Origin: Caldilineales bacterium
GTDB lineage: Bacteria; Chloroflexota; Anaerolineae; J102
NCBI GenBank assembly: GCA_024102915.1
Contig: JAGFJG010000048.1
Coordinates: forward strand, 1-53,749
Direction: 5' to 3'
DNA: 53,749 nt
The notes beneath the pieces were generated by a model. It had not been told where the DNA came from. It was given only the letters and a program-made list of their open reading frames with translations, and did no database searches. This document shows, piece after piece, positions 9,261 to 18,668 of this stretch (its first letter is position 1; every line of letters starts with the position of its first letter). The translations under genes and the position numbers were made by a program.

Positions 9261-10679
9261 TCAGCTTTGCGACCCGATTGTTTCGGCCATCAGCACGCGG
9301 GTTCCGGCGGCGATCAGGCCGGCATGCACCCAACTGGCGGAAAGCCAGATGCCATCGGTCGATTGATAGGCCAGCCCCAACAGGACGACGTAGCTAATCG
9401 CCAGACCTATCAATGCCGCCCGGTCGAGCAATTGCAGCGGCAATCTCGCCGTTTTCACCACGGGCAACAGCAAAGCGAACAAATAGCCGCTAAAGGCGAG
9501 GACGCCAAAAATGCCTGTCTCCTGCAAAAGACGCAGGCTCAGGTTGCCGATCCAGGCCGGACGCGCGCGCAATTCGCCATGCAATGAATAGAATGAACCA
9601 GGCCCCCAGCCGGTCAGTGGTTGCTGCAACCAATCATTCCACGCCAATGACCAGTCGGAAAGGCGGGCGCTGAAGGTGGCGTCGGAGGCGAGGTTGAGAA
9701 AGGATTGCAAACGGTCAACAAAGGGCAGTTGCGCGGGCAGGAACGGGGCGACGCCCAGGACGAGCAGGATGGTGAAAGGCGCGGCGGCGACGAGAAGTAG
9801 TGTGCGGTTGGTCTGCACCCAGCGGTTTGGGCGATAGATCGCCCAGGCGATGCCGACGCCGATCGCAAACATGAGCCAGGCTGCCCGTGACAGGCTGAGG
9901 AACAAAGCCAGCAATAGGACCGCCAATCCCGCTATCAACCAGGCCTGCTTTTTCAGGGTGCGGCGTGAGACGCCGATCGTAATAATCAAAAGCAGCAAAA
10001 CCAGCGCCCAGGACGCTGTGTGACTGCCAAATAGATTGCCCTCCTCGAAAGTGCCGTAGGGAATCGGCTCGGTGAAGTTCCAGGAAACCTGTACGCCCAG
10101 GTTGATGGCGGGATAGAGCGCCCTGGCGACGATGCCGAATGCCGCTTCGGCAATGCCCACGGTCAGAAAGGCGATTATCGCCCACCACCACCAGCGCCGG
10201 TCGGGAATCAGGTTTAGCATCAGGATAAAGGTGATCACGCCCACGCCCACCCGCAGTGCATTCTGGATGGCGACCGCAGGGGCCGGGCTGAAGAACGCCG
10301 CCGAGGTTAGATTGAATCCCCACCAGAGCAACGCCAGCCAGGCGGCCAGCGGCATACGCAAACGCCCGTGGCTGAGGATAAGCTGCAATCCCCCCACCGC
10401 GGCCACCATGACGGCAGCGATGTGCTCAGGTCGGACCGAAACAGGGCCTAGCTCGAAGCGAAAACGCGTGAACATGGCTGCGACAATCAGTGTAAGGACG
10501 GCGCTAAACGGCCATCCCCAGATCAGGAATGCCAATCCGGCCACGCCCCCGACCACGACAATCGCTGCACTGGGGCTGGCAAAAAGCGCGGCTGGCAATA
10601 ATCCCGCGGCCAGCCCGGCAAACGCCACGAGCAGGATCAGGGACGACTGCGACAGGGGTTTGCCGCTGAGACGATTCAT
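9261..10679 (-). CDS. O-antigen ligase / polysaccharide polymerase-like membrane protein
   Basis: A 472-residue polytopic membrane protein with about a dozen hydrophobic segments. Two features point to the Wzy_C/O-antigen ligase family: the [16 protein letters not shown] segment (about 260-275), and a large loop with [27 protein letters not shown] followed by [21 protein letters not shown]. Members either polymerise repeat units or transfer a finished glycan to an acceptor. Given the neighbours, it probably acts in assembly of an exported polysaccharide. The start overlaps the preceding acyltransferase stop as ATGA. Confidence 0.9.
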   Translation of the reverse strand: MNRLSGKPLSQSSLILLVAFAGLAAGLLPAALFASPSAAIVVVGGVAGLAFLIWGWPFSAVLTLIVAAMFTRFRFELGPVSVRPEHIAAVMVAAVGGLQLILSHGRLRMPLAAWLALLWWGFNLTSAAFFSPAPAVAIQNALRVGVGVITFILMLNLIPDRRWWWWAIIAFLTVGIAEAAFGIVARALYPAINLGVQVSWNFTEPIPYGTFEEGNLFGSHTASWALVLLLLIITIGVSRRTLKKQAWLIAGLAVLLLALFLSLSRAAWLMFAIGVGIAWAIYRPNRWVQTNRTLLLVAAAPFTILLVLGVAPFLPAQLPFVDRLQSFLNLASDATFSARLSDWSLAWNDWLQQPLTGWGPGSFYSLHGELRARPAWIGNLSLRLLQETGIFGVLAFSGYLFALLLPVVKTARLPLQLLDRAALIGLAISYVVLLGLAYQSTDGIWLSASWVHAGLIAAGTRVLMAETIGSQS

Positions 10680-11395
10680 GCTTCTCGCACTCCGCCGTCG
10701 CGGTATTTGATCAGCTTGGCGGGAACGCCCCCCACAATCGCGTAGGGCAACACGTCCTGAGTGACGACGCTGCCGGCCGCCACCACTGCCCCGGTTCCAA
10801 TCTTCACGCCATCGAGCAGAATGACGCCCGAACCCAGCCAGACATCGTCGCCGACGACGATGCCGCTGTTCGTCACGCCCTGCGATTTGATAGGCGCATT
10901 GATGCGCTCGGTGACGTGGTTTTCAGAATGAAAGCGCACACCCTGGCCGATCAGGACATTTTCACCAATGCGAACGCCGCCCGCCGCCCCGACATAATTG
11001 TAGTCGCCCAGGTTGGAGTTGTCGCCGATCGACAGCCCTTTCCCCAGATTCGTAAGGATGCCCGTGCATTCGATCACGGTAAATCGCCCCACCGATACGT
11101 TGTCCCCCAGGCGTACCCCTTCGCGGCTGAGCGCATCAATCCTTACATCATCTTCCAACGTGACGCCTCTTCCCAGGAATATGCGGCGGCCGTGAAGAGT
11201 CTGCACTCTGCGCCCCACAAACAGCCTGCCGCCGCACTCGCCCAGAAAGGGGCGGCGCATCAAACCCCGCATCGCCGCCAGTCCACGCTCGCGCAAGATA
11301 ATGAAGATGGCGCTTGTAGGCAGATCGGGATCAAGCGTATAGCCGGGGTCGTGCTTGGTTTTGCGAATCAAATTTTGCAGCAGGTTTCGCAGCAT
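10676..11395 (-). CDS. Left-handed beta-helix acyltransferase (WcaF/maltose acetyltransferase-like)
   Basis: The frame is open further upstream, but ATG at 11395 is preceded by GGAG at 8 bases and by a promoter at 11416-11444, so the protein is taken as 239 residues. The N-terminal 65 residues are helical and charged. The rest is a hexapeptide-repeat helix (for example [64 protein letters not shown]), ending in the usual [14 protein letters not shown]. Such enzymes acetylate sugars or amino sugars. It is the first gene of the polysaccharide operon. Confidence 0.9.
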   Translation of the reverse strand: MLRNLLQNLIRKTKHDPGYTLDPDLPTSAIFIILRERGLAAMRGLMRRPFLGECGGRLFVGRRVQTLHGRRIFLGRGVTLEDDVRIDALSREGVRLGDNVSVGRFTVIECTGILTNLGKGLSIGDNSNLGDYNYVGAAGGVRIGENVLIGQGVRFHSENHVTERINAPIKSQGVTNSGIVVGDDVWLGSGVILLDGVKIGTGAVVAAGSVVTQDVLPYAIVGGVPAKLIKYRDGGVREA

Positions 11396-11415
11396 GTGCA
11401 AAGCTCCGAGACGCG

Positions 11416-11444
11416 ATTGTATAGCGCTCCCCCGGTTTCGACAA
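11416..11444 (-). promoter_or_regulatory. Promoter of the polysaccharide operon
   Basis: On the minus strand TTGTCG (11444-11439), a 17-base spacer and TACAAT (11421-11416) form a good sigma-70 promoter. Transcription would start near 11409, leaving a short leader that just holds the ribosome site of the acyltransferase gene. Confidence 0.6.
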
Positions 11445-11495
11445 CGTTTGCCAGACCGTAGGATTGTGCAACGGGGTCGTTGGTATTGTTTGGAA

Positions 11496-11524
11496 TTGGC
11501 TGCCTGACGGCTATACACTATATG
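11496..11524 (+). promoter_or_regulatory. Possible promoter of the PII/CBS-transporter unit
   Basis: TTGGCT, 17 bases and TATATG lie in a short AT-rich patch (CTATACACTATATGATAG) in the divergent intergenic region. The match is moderate, and overlapping hexamers (TATACA, TATGAT) could serve instead. A 7-base stem (GCGGGTC/GACCCGC, 11554-11583) follows in the predicted leader. Confidence 0.35.
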
Positions 11525-11675
11525 ATAGTAGTCGCCCCTTCCATTGATGCAAGGCGGGTCATCTCTTGTCAGGGACGACCCGCATTTCATTTATAACAGT
11601 TTATTGCAATGCGAACCTGCATCAGACAACTATCGTTCAGCCGTTTTTCTCAACCGGAACTGATCGGAAATCAAA

Positions 11676-12554
11676 ATGGAAACAAATCAAACACAACATG
11701 AATTATTGGTCATCGTTCTTGACCGCCAGGACCCACTGCCTGATGTCCTCGATGGGTTGTACGAAGCCGGCGTCCCCGGCGTCACCATCCTGGATAGCGT
11801 CGGCGGTTATCGCGCCCGTAACTGGTTGGAAGAGATCGGCCTGGGCGGGTTGTCGCGGCTGTTCGGAGTCAGTGAATTGCGCCGCCGCACTCTGCTGGCC
11901 GTGATGCCCTCCGAATTGATTGATGGCGCTATCGCTGCCGCCGAAAAGGCTGTGGGCGGTTTTGGCAAGCCAGAGAGCGGCTTGTTGTTCACGGTGCCGG
12001 TGGGCCGCACCATTGGCCTGATCAAACGCGAAATCCCCGAACATTCGATTTCTGAGCCCGTTGTCTCGCCCATGGACATCAATATTCGAGAAATGCCTGT
12101 AGCGAAGGCGATGGAAATGATGGTGGGTGACCGCATCGTCGTCCGCTCAAACGCGAGTCTGGCGGAAGTGGCGGCAGCGATGATGACCAGCCCGCCCACG
12201 CATGTGGCCGCTGTTGTGAGTCGCACCGACCACCTGTTGGGGTTGGTGACTTTGCGAGACCTGGCCGACCGGGTGTTTTTCGGCATTATGCCGGAGTTAT
12301 TTTATAAGGAAGTTCATGATCGGGAACAGGCCGAGGCTTTTGGACAAATGGCGGCAGTGCGCACGGCAGCCGATTTCATGATCAGCCCGGTGGCTGTTCA
12401 TGTCGATGATCCGGTCAGGGTCGCGTTTCGGCTGATGCATGAGAACGAGCTTTCGGGATTACCGGTTGTGGATGACGACAATCATGTGATCGGTTTTGTC
12501 AATCTGCTCGAATTGTTGTCATTGGCGCTCGGTTCGGAAGGGGAAAGCGCATGA
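11676..12554 (+). CDS. PII-like domain fused to a CBS pair (nucleotide sensor)
   Basis: A 292-residue protein. Residues about 8-112 resemble a GlnB/PII-like ferredoxin fold (ELLVIVLDRQDPLPDVLDGLYEAGVPGVTILDS, then LLFTVPVGRTIGLIK). Residues about 145-285 form two CBS motifs (DRIVVRSNASLAEVAAAMM and SPVAVHVDDPVRVAFRLMHENELSGLPVVDDDNHVIGFV). Both domain types commonly bind adenine nucleotides. The stop overlaps the start of the transporter gene as ATGA, so the protein probably regulates that transporter in response to nucleotide state. PII assignment rests on motif impression only. Confidence 0.8.
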   Translation: METNQTQHELLVIVLDRQDPLPDVLDGLYEAGVPGVTILDSVGGYRARNWLEEIGLGGLSRLFGVSELRRRTLLAVMPSELIDGAIAAAEKAVGGFGKPESGLLFTVPVGRTIGLIKREIPEHSISEPVVSPMDINIREMPVAKAMEMMVGDRIVVRSNASLAEVAAAMMTSPPTHVAAVVSRTDHLLGLVTLRDLADRVFFGIMPELFYKEVHDREQAEAFGQMAAVRTAADFMISPVAVHVDDPVRVAFRLMHENELSGLPVVDDDNHVIGFVNLLELLSLALGSEGESA

Positions 12555-13816
12555 ATGAGATCGTTCTCGCTGCTATTATTTTCGTCATCACTTACATCGC
12601 CATAGCTTCAGAACGAATTGATCGGACTGTTGCCGCGTTGATCGGAGGCATGGCCGCCATCCTCCTGATCCCGTCGCTCGATCAAGAGAATGCCTTCCAT
12701 GCCATCGACCTGAATGTGATTTTCCTGTTGGCGGCCATGATGATCATCGCCAACATCCTCAGCGATACCGGGGTATTCCAGTGGTTGGCCGTGCGGGCGG
12801 TGCTATTGGGCAAGGGAAACCCGATCCGAATCATGCAAATCCTGGCGCTGGTCACAGCCCTGACTTCCGCACTGCTCGACAATGTCACTGTCGTGGTCCT
12901 CATGGCCCCGGTTACGCTGTTTGTGGCCGGAACGCTGGGGCTCAGCCCTATTCCATTCCTGATTGCCGAGGTGCTAGCCTCGAACATCGGCGGCGCCGCC
13001 ACGCTGATCGGCGACCCGCCCAATATCCTGATCGGCAGCGCCGCCGGCATCGACTTTACTACCTTCTTGCTAAATATGCTGCCCGTCGTGGCTGTCTGTC
13101 TTTTTGTGTTTCATTTCATGATCCCCTTGCTTTTCCGTCGCGACATTCCCAAGGATTTTGAGACGAAGGATATTCAACTCGAAACGGCGGGGCTGATTGC
13201 CGAACCCGTCTTGCTTCGGCAATCGCTGATCATATTGGGGCTGGTCATCGTTGGTTTTCTCTTGCACAGCAAACTGCATCTGGAGACGGCGACCGTAGCG
13301 CTGGCCGGCGCCGCGCTGCTCTTATGGTGGACCGGACGCAGCAGCCACGAAGAATTACGCAAAGTCGAATGGAACACGTTGTTTTTCTTCGTGGGCCTGT
13401 TTGTTCTGGTCGAGGGGCTGGTGGTGTCAGGCGCAATTGCCAAAGCGGCGGAGGCGTTGCTGGAAGCGACCGGCGGCGATCTGACGATCACGACCCTGTC
13501 ATTGCTGTGGGTCTCGGCCATTGCCAGCGGCATTATCGACAACATCCCCTATACCGCCACCATGATCCCGTTGATCGAAAACCTGGGTGAGCGGGGTGTG
13601 GATACGTGGCCCCTGTGGTGGGCGCTGGCTATGGGCGCCGATTTCGGCGGCAATTTCACGCTGATTGGAGCCTCGGCAAACGTGGTTGTCGCCAGCTTCG
13701 CCGAGCGCAGCGGCGCACCGATTAGTTTTGGCCGGTTCCTGCGTTATGGCGCCGCAGTCATGTTCATGACATTGATTTTCAGCACCGTCTACATTTATCT
13801 CCGCTACCTGATCTAA
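12551..13816 (+). CDS. ArsB/NhaD-family ion transporter
   Basis: A 421-residue membrane protein with about 11 hydrophobic segments. It has the ArsB/NhaD/CitM superfamily signatures: the DNVTVVVLMAPVTL motif around residue 115, the EVLASNIGGAATLIGDPPNILIGSA stretch around 140-165, and the second-repeat motif IIDNIPYTATMIPLIENLG around 325-345. Family members carry Na+/H+, arsenite, sulfate or dicarboxylates. No ArsR or ArsC gene is nearby, so arsenite export is not supported. Coupling to the PII/CBS gene suggests gating by nucleotides. Confidence 0.9.
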   Translation: MNEIVLAAIIFVITYIAIASERIDRTVAALIGGMAAILLIPSLDQENAFHAIDLNVIFLLAAMMIIANILSDTGVFQWLAVRAVLLGKGNPIRIMQILALVTALTSALLDNVTVVVLMAPVTLFVAGTLGLSPIPFLIAEVLASNIGGAATLIGDPPNILIGSAAGIDFTTFLLNMLPVVAVCLFVFHFMIPLLFRRDIPKDFETKDIQLETAGLIAEPVLLRQSLIILGLVIVGFLLHSKLHLETATVALAGAALLLWWTGRSSHEELRKVEWNTLFFFVGLFVLVEGLVVSGAIAKAAEALLEATGGDLTITTLSLLWVSAIASGIIDNIPYTATMIPLIENLGERGVDTWPLWWALAMGADFGGNFTLIGASANVVVASFAERSGAPISFGRFLRYGAAVMFMTLIFSTVYIYLRYLI

Positions 13817-13826
13817 GAAATCGCTC

Positions 13827-14948
<1,122 letters not shown>

Positions 14949-15290
14949 CCTGGATTTGGTAAAGCGCCAGGGGTTTGAACGCCGATATCGGAAATCGATT
15001 TCAATTCTCGGCGGCACTGAATCGATAATCGCCAAAAATGATAGTTTTAGAACAACTAATATCACGAAGTGGCGCTCATTCAGATAATCGGATAGTCGGA
15101 TTTCCCAAAGGCCATTGAATTGAAAGACGGAAGGGACTGTGTAGGCCGGGGAAAATAGGACGCGGAGAGCGCGGATGAAACGGATGAACGCCGATCCTCT
15201 TTTGAGATATGGAACCACTGTTGCGGGCATCTGAATGGCACAGAGACGGCATAATAGTATCCGTGACAATATCTTGGCGGAGGCTCTGCC

Positions 15291-15332
15291 GAACCTTGAA
15301 CCTCGAACCCAAAACTCCGAACCCCGAACCCA
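15291..15332. repeat. Heptamer array, unit GAACCYY
   Basis: Six consecutive 7-base units (GAACCTT, GAACCTC, GAACCCA, AAACTCC, GAACCCC, GAACCCA) directly precede the trmJ promoter and occupy the place of its -35 region. The strict 7-base register is shared with the arrays at 17883, 18158, 21324, 46271 and 50184. Confidence 0.8.
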
Positions 15333-15337
15333 AATTA

Positions 15338-15346
15338 TGCTATACT
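15338..15346 (+). promoter_or_regulatory. Extended -10 promoter of trmJ, predicted leaderless transcript
   Basis: TGCTATACT is an extended -10 element. The ATG at 15353 lies six bases downstream, where transcription should begin, and there is no ribosome site ahead of it. A leaderless mRNA is therefore predicted. Confidence 0.5.
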
Positions 15347-15352
15347 CGCCGC

Positions 15353-16099
15353 ATGCCAGAAAGTTCCCCTGATCTCTCGCGAATCACCATCGTCCTCGTC
15401 GAACCGCGCAATCCTGACAATATCGGCAGCGTGGTGCGGGCGATGATGAACATGGGTCTGTATCGACTGCGACTGGTCAGCCCCATGACCTACGATTTCA
15501 GCCGCATCGAAGCCGCCGCCCATCGCAGCGAACGCTTTCGGGAGGGCATAGCGATTTACGATGACCTGGGCGACGCCCTGGCGGATTGCAATCTGGTCGT
15601 GGCCACCAGCAGCCGGTTTCGTCAGCTCGGCCCGCGGGTGGGCACGCCCGCCCAACTGGCCCCCGCCATCCTCGACCACACTCGCGCGGGGTATCCGGCC
15701 ATCCTGTTTGGCCGCGAGGATTGGGGCTTGCCCAACGAGGTCGTCGATCAGGCGCACTTGCAGATGGTGATCCCGGCCGTCCCGGACTACCCCAGCCTGA
15801 ATCTGGCCCAGGCGGTATTGCTGGTCGCCTATGAATTGCGCCAGACCGCGTTGGATGAAACCGCCATCCTGCCCCCCCGTATAGACCCAACCGATCCGCC
15901 CGCCACCGAGGCCGAACTGACAGCCGCCATCGATTCGCTGCACGAGGCATTGCAGATGGCGGGGTTCTACAAACCAGGGCAGGAACCGGCCAAGCGCATC
16001 AAGCTGGGGCGACTGCTGCGCCGGGCGGATCCCACTTCGTCCGAGGCGGGATTGATCCGGGCGATGGGGTATGTATTGGGCAGAAAGCTGGGCGAGTGA
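15353..16099 (+). CDS. trmJ: TrmJ-like tRNA 2'-O-methyltransferase (SpoU/SPOUT family)
   Basis: The open frame begins upstream, but family similarity starts at ATG 15353 (MPESSPDLSRITIVLVEPRNPDNIG), giving 248 residues. The SpoU motifs are present: motif 1 VLVEPRNPDNIGSVVRAMMNMG, motif 2 AILFGREDWGLPNE (about residues 117-132), motif 3 IPAVPDYPSLNLAQAVLLVAYEL. The C-terminal helical extension fits TrmJ, which methylates the ribose at tRNA position 32. The protein would act in the cytoplasm as a knotted dimer. The 30-base gap to the next gene suggests cotranscription. Confidence 0.87.
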   Translation: MPESSPDLSRITIVLVEPRNPDNIGSVVRAMMNMGLYRLRLVSPMTYDFSRIEAAAHRSERFREGIAIYDDLGDALADCNLVVATSSRFRQLGPRVGTPAQLAPAILDHTRAGYPAILFGREDWGLPNEVVDQAHLQMVIPAVPDYPSLNLAQAVLLVAYELRQTALDETAILPPRIDPTDPPATEAELTAAIDSLHEALQMAGFYKPGQEPAKRIKLGRLLRRADPTSSEAGLIRAMGYVLGRKLGE

Positions 16100-16128
16100 A
16101 CAACCAATCACAAAACAGGTCTTAATCG

Positions 16129-18468
16129 ATGAACGACACGCCGCCTCCCGGCAACAATGCTCAGCCGGCCCAACTCCGCTCCGTCTTCACCAACAACCTG
16201 CCCGCCATCCTCGACCATTTCGGCATCAGCCTCGTGGTCAGCACCTATCAGGCGGGCAAGGTGATTTTGGTGCGCAACGACGGCGGCACGATCAATACGC
16301 ATTTTCAGGATTTCCACAAGCCCATGGGCATCGCCGTGGACGGGCAACGCCTGACGGTGGGGGGACAGAATACGGTCTGGTATCATCGCAACATGCCAGC
16401 GGTGGCCCCTAAGATCGAGCCGAAGGGCAGGCACGACGCCGCCTACATCCCGCGCGAGGTGCACGTCACCGGCGATATCGACATCCACGAACTGGCCTGG
16501 GGAAAGGATGACCTGTGGATTATCAACACCCGCTTCGGCTGCCTGTGCACGCTCGACCCCGACCACAGCTTTACCCCGCGCTGGCGGCCGCATTTCCTCA
16601 GCGCCCTGGCCCCCGAAGACCGCTGCCATCTCAACGGCCTGGCTATGGTCAACGGCAAGCCCAAATACGTGACAGCGCTGGGCGAGACCGACACAGCCGG
16701 GGGTTGGCGGGCGAATAAGCGGGACGGCGGCATCCTCATGGATGTGGAGAAAAATGAGATATTGCTGCGTGGGCTGTCGATGCCGCATTCGCCGCGCTTG
16801 TGGGCGGGGCGGCTGTGGCTGTTGGAATCGGGGCAGGGAGCGCTGTCCTATGCCGACCTGCCGCATAAAACCTGGCACACCGTTACCAACTTGCCCGGCT
16901 TCACCCGCGGCATCGACTTCGCCGGACCGCTGGCCTTCATCGGCCTATCACAAGTGCGCGAGACTGCTGTATTCAGCGGCATCCCCCTGGTGGAGAAGCT
17001 GGAAGATCGCACCTGCGGCGTGTGGGTGGTGAACGTACAGTCGGGCGAGACGGTAGCGTTTCTGCGTTTTGAAGAGGGCGTGCAGGAGATTTTCGCTGTG
17101 CAGATCATCCCCGCCCGCTTCCCGGCCATGCTGGAATTCGGCCACGAACTGATCAACACCTCTTATGTGCTGCCGGATGAGGCGTTGAAGGATGTGCCCC
17201 AGATGTTGCGCGAGCAGCCGCCTCTGGCGGTGAGCGACGGCCCGGCCGGATTCGCCGAAGAGATCAATCGCGGGGCGGCGCTGCTGAATGAGGACAGGTA
17301 CGATGAGGCCATCGTCCATTTCGAGCGGGCGCGCAAGCTGGCCCCCGACCGGGCCGAGGTCTACAACAACCTGGGCAATGCCGCCACCGGCCAGAACCGT
17401 CTGCACGATGCCGTGCGCCATTATCGCCGGGCGCTGAAATTCGCGCCCGAACTGGCCGACGCGCATATGAACCTGGGCATGGCGCTGCTGAAATTAGGCG
17501 ACCTGCCCGAGGGTTTCCGCGAGTTCGAATGGCGTTGGCAGACCAACCAATTCACGCCCTTCATGCCGCCGCAGCCGCGCTGGGACGGCGCGCCCATGCC
17601 CGACAAGACCCTGCTGATCCACACCGAGCAGGGCGCGGGCGACGCCATCCAGTTTGTGCGATTTATAAAGTATGCTCGCGAGCGCGTGGGCAAGGTGCTG
17701 ATGATCGTCCCCGATCCGTTGCAGGCGTTGTTCAGCACGGCGGAGGGGTTCGACGAGATGCGCGGGGCCGGCGCCATCGCCGAGGAAACCTTCGACGCCC
17801 ACATCCCCTTGCTCAGTCTGCCCACGGTGCTGGGCACGACCCTGGAGACGATCCCGAACGAGGTTCCCTATCTGCGTGCGCCGGACGACGGGCGATGGGG
17901 AGCGGACGATGGACGATGGACAACGGACGACGGGTCACGCAGCAAGCAACACGCGATCCCCAACCTGACACCTGACACCTGGAACATGGAACGCCCCCTT
18001 CGGGTGGGCATCGCCTGGGCGGGTAGTTCCACGCAGGGCAATGACCGCAACCGCTCGGCCGCGCTGGCGGATTTCACACCGCAGTTCGCTCTGCCCGGCA
18101 TCGAATGGCACAGCCTACAAGTAGGGGAGAGGGCGGGTGAGTTGGATCAATTCATTATCAATCATCAATCATTAAAGATTAAAGATTGGAGATTGGAGAT
18201 TAAGGATTGGGCGGATACGGCGGCGATCATGGCGCAGCTCGACCTGATCATCAGCGTGGACACGGGGGTGGTGCACCTGGCGGGGGCGCTGGGCAAGCCG
18301 GTGTGGGTGCTGTTGTGCTATGCACCCGACTATCGCTGGCTGCTCGACCGGCCCGATTCGCCCTGGTATCCCACGGCCCGGCTGTTCCGCCAGAACCAGC
18401 CCAAGGATTGGGCGAGCGTGATGGCGGAGGTGAAGGAAGGACTGGCGGGGAGAGTATTGGGGGATTAG
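16129..18468 (+). CDS. TIGR03032 (DUF4915)-TPR-glycosyltransferase-9-like fusion protein
   Basis: A 779-residue, three-part protein. Residues about 15-350 match TIGR03032 proteins (NNLPAILDHFGISLVVSTYQAGK, FHKPMGIAVDG, DIDIHELAWG, CHLNGLAM, MPHSPRLW, GFTRGIDF). Residues about 375-465 hold TPR repeats. Residues about 480-775 resemble the GT9-like C-terminal domain seen after TPRs (LLIHTEQGAGDAIQFVRF, VGIAWAGSSTQGNDRNRS, LIISVDTGVVHLAGALGKPVWVLL, WYPTARLFRQ). Three heptamer arrays (17883-17938, 17957-17991, 18158-18206) are read through in frame within the last domain, in what should be surface linkers. The function is unknown; a role in glycan or surface-protein modification is possible. Confidence 0.8.
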   Translation: MNDTPPPGNNAQPAQLRSVFTNNLPAILDHFGISLVVSTYQAGKVILVRNDGGTINTHFQDFHKPMGIAVDGQRLTVGGQNTVWYHRNMPAVAPKIEPKGRHDAAYIPREVHVTGDIDIHELAWGKDDLWIINTRFGCLCTLDPDHSFTPRWRPHFLSALAPEDRCHLNGLAMVNGKPKYVTALGETDTAGGWRANKRDGGILMDVEKNEILLRGLSMPHSPRLWAGRLWLLESGQGALSYADLPHKTWHTVTNLPGFTRGIDFAGPLAFIGLSQVRETAVFSGIPLVEKLEDRTCGVWVVNVQSGETVAFLRFEEGVQEIFAVQIIPARFPAMLEFGHELINTSYVLPDEALKDVPQMLREQPPLAVSDGPAGFAEEINRGAALLNEDRYDEAIVHFERARKLAPDRAEVYNNLGNAATGQNRLHDAVRHYRRALKFAPELADAHMNLGMALLKLGDLPEGFREFEWRWQTNQFTPFMPPQPRWDGAPMPDKTLLIHTEQGAGDAIQFVRFIKYARERVGKVLMIVPDPLQALFSTAEGFDEMRGAGAIAEETFDAHIPLLSLPTVLGTTLETIPNEVPYLRAPDDGRWGADDGRWTTDDGSRSKQHAIPNLTPDTWNMERPLRVGIAWAGSSTQGNDRNRSAALADFTPQFALPGIEWHSLQVGERAGELDQFIINHQSLKIKDWRLEIKDWADTAAIMAQLDLIISVDTGVVHLAGALGKPVWVLLCYAPDYRWLLDRPDSPWYPTARLFRQNQPKDWASVMAEVKEGLAGRVLGD
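17883..17938. repeat. In-frame heptamer array, unit GGACGAY
   Basis: Eight 7-base units (GGACGAC, GGGCGAT, GGGGAGC, GGACGAT, GGACGAT, GGACAAC, GGACGAC, GGGTCAC) lie inside coding sequence. They encode a 7-residue-periodic peptide with DDGRW twice. The same unit occurs between genes at 50184-50267. Confidence 0.85.
17957..17991. repeat. In-frame heptamer array, unit CCTGACA
   Basis: Units TCCCCAA, CCTGACA, CCTGACA, CCTGGAA, CATGGAA continue the 7-base period after an 18-base interruption, still inside the coding sequence. This array ends just before the RPLRVGIAWAG core motif. Confidence 0.65.
18158..18206. repeat. In-frame heptamer array, units TCAATCA / TTAAAGA / TTGGAGA
   Basis: Seven consecutive units (TCAATCA twice, TTAAAGA twice, TTGGAGA twice, TTAAGGA) encode LKIKDWR-LEIKDWA, a 7-residue repeat, between two conserved motifs of the fusion protein. 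The array is far more AT-rich than its surroundings. Its GGAGATT unit is the complement of AATCTCC in the trpB array. Confidence 0.85.
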
Positions 18469-18535
18469 TGATTGGTCGTTAAATTGGGTGTTGGTCTCGC
18501 TTCCGCACCACTTCAACCTTGAATCTGCGCCCCCG
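18465..18535. repeat. Degenerate heptamer remnants after the fusion gene
   Basis: Decayed 7-base units (GATTAGT, GATTGGT, then CTTCAAC, CTTGAAT) begin at the stop codon of the fusion gene and recur near 18515. They may be older members of the same repeat family. The remainder of the gap to 18669 shows only a ribosome site (AAAGGA) for the next gene. Confidence 0.4.
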
Positions 18536-18668
18536 AAAGGTCGGTTTGCGCATTTTCAAAAACGACATATACTTCCCTGCCATTAACTAAAGATACAGCA
18601 CCAAGGCGGCATAGTCGTCTACGCTGCAACCTCTCACAACCGTAACTAGAGCGGTAAAGGAAAAGCGC

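Larger units (their letters stand above)
14949..15352. other. 404-base intergenic region with no recognised gene
   Basis: No open frame with coding character was found on either strand. It contains short inverted pieces (for example TCGGAAATCGATTTC) and ends in the heptamer array at 15291-15332 followed by the trmJ promoter. The rest shows nothing I can name. Confidence 0.5.

Noticed and set aside
10676..11590. 304-residue version of the acyltransferase
   Set aside because: The added 65 residues run through the promoter region and lack family similarity; ATG 11395 has a ribosome site.
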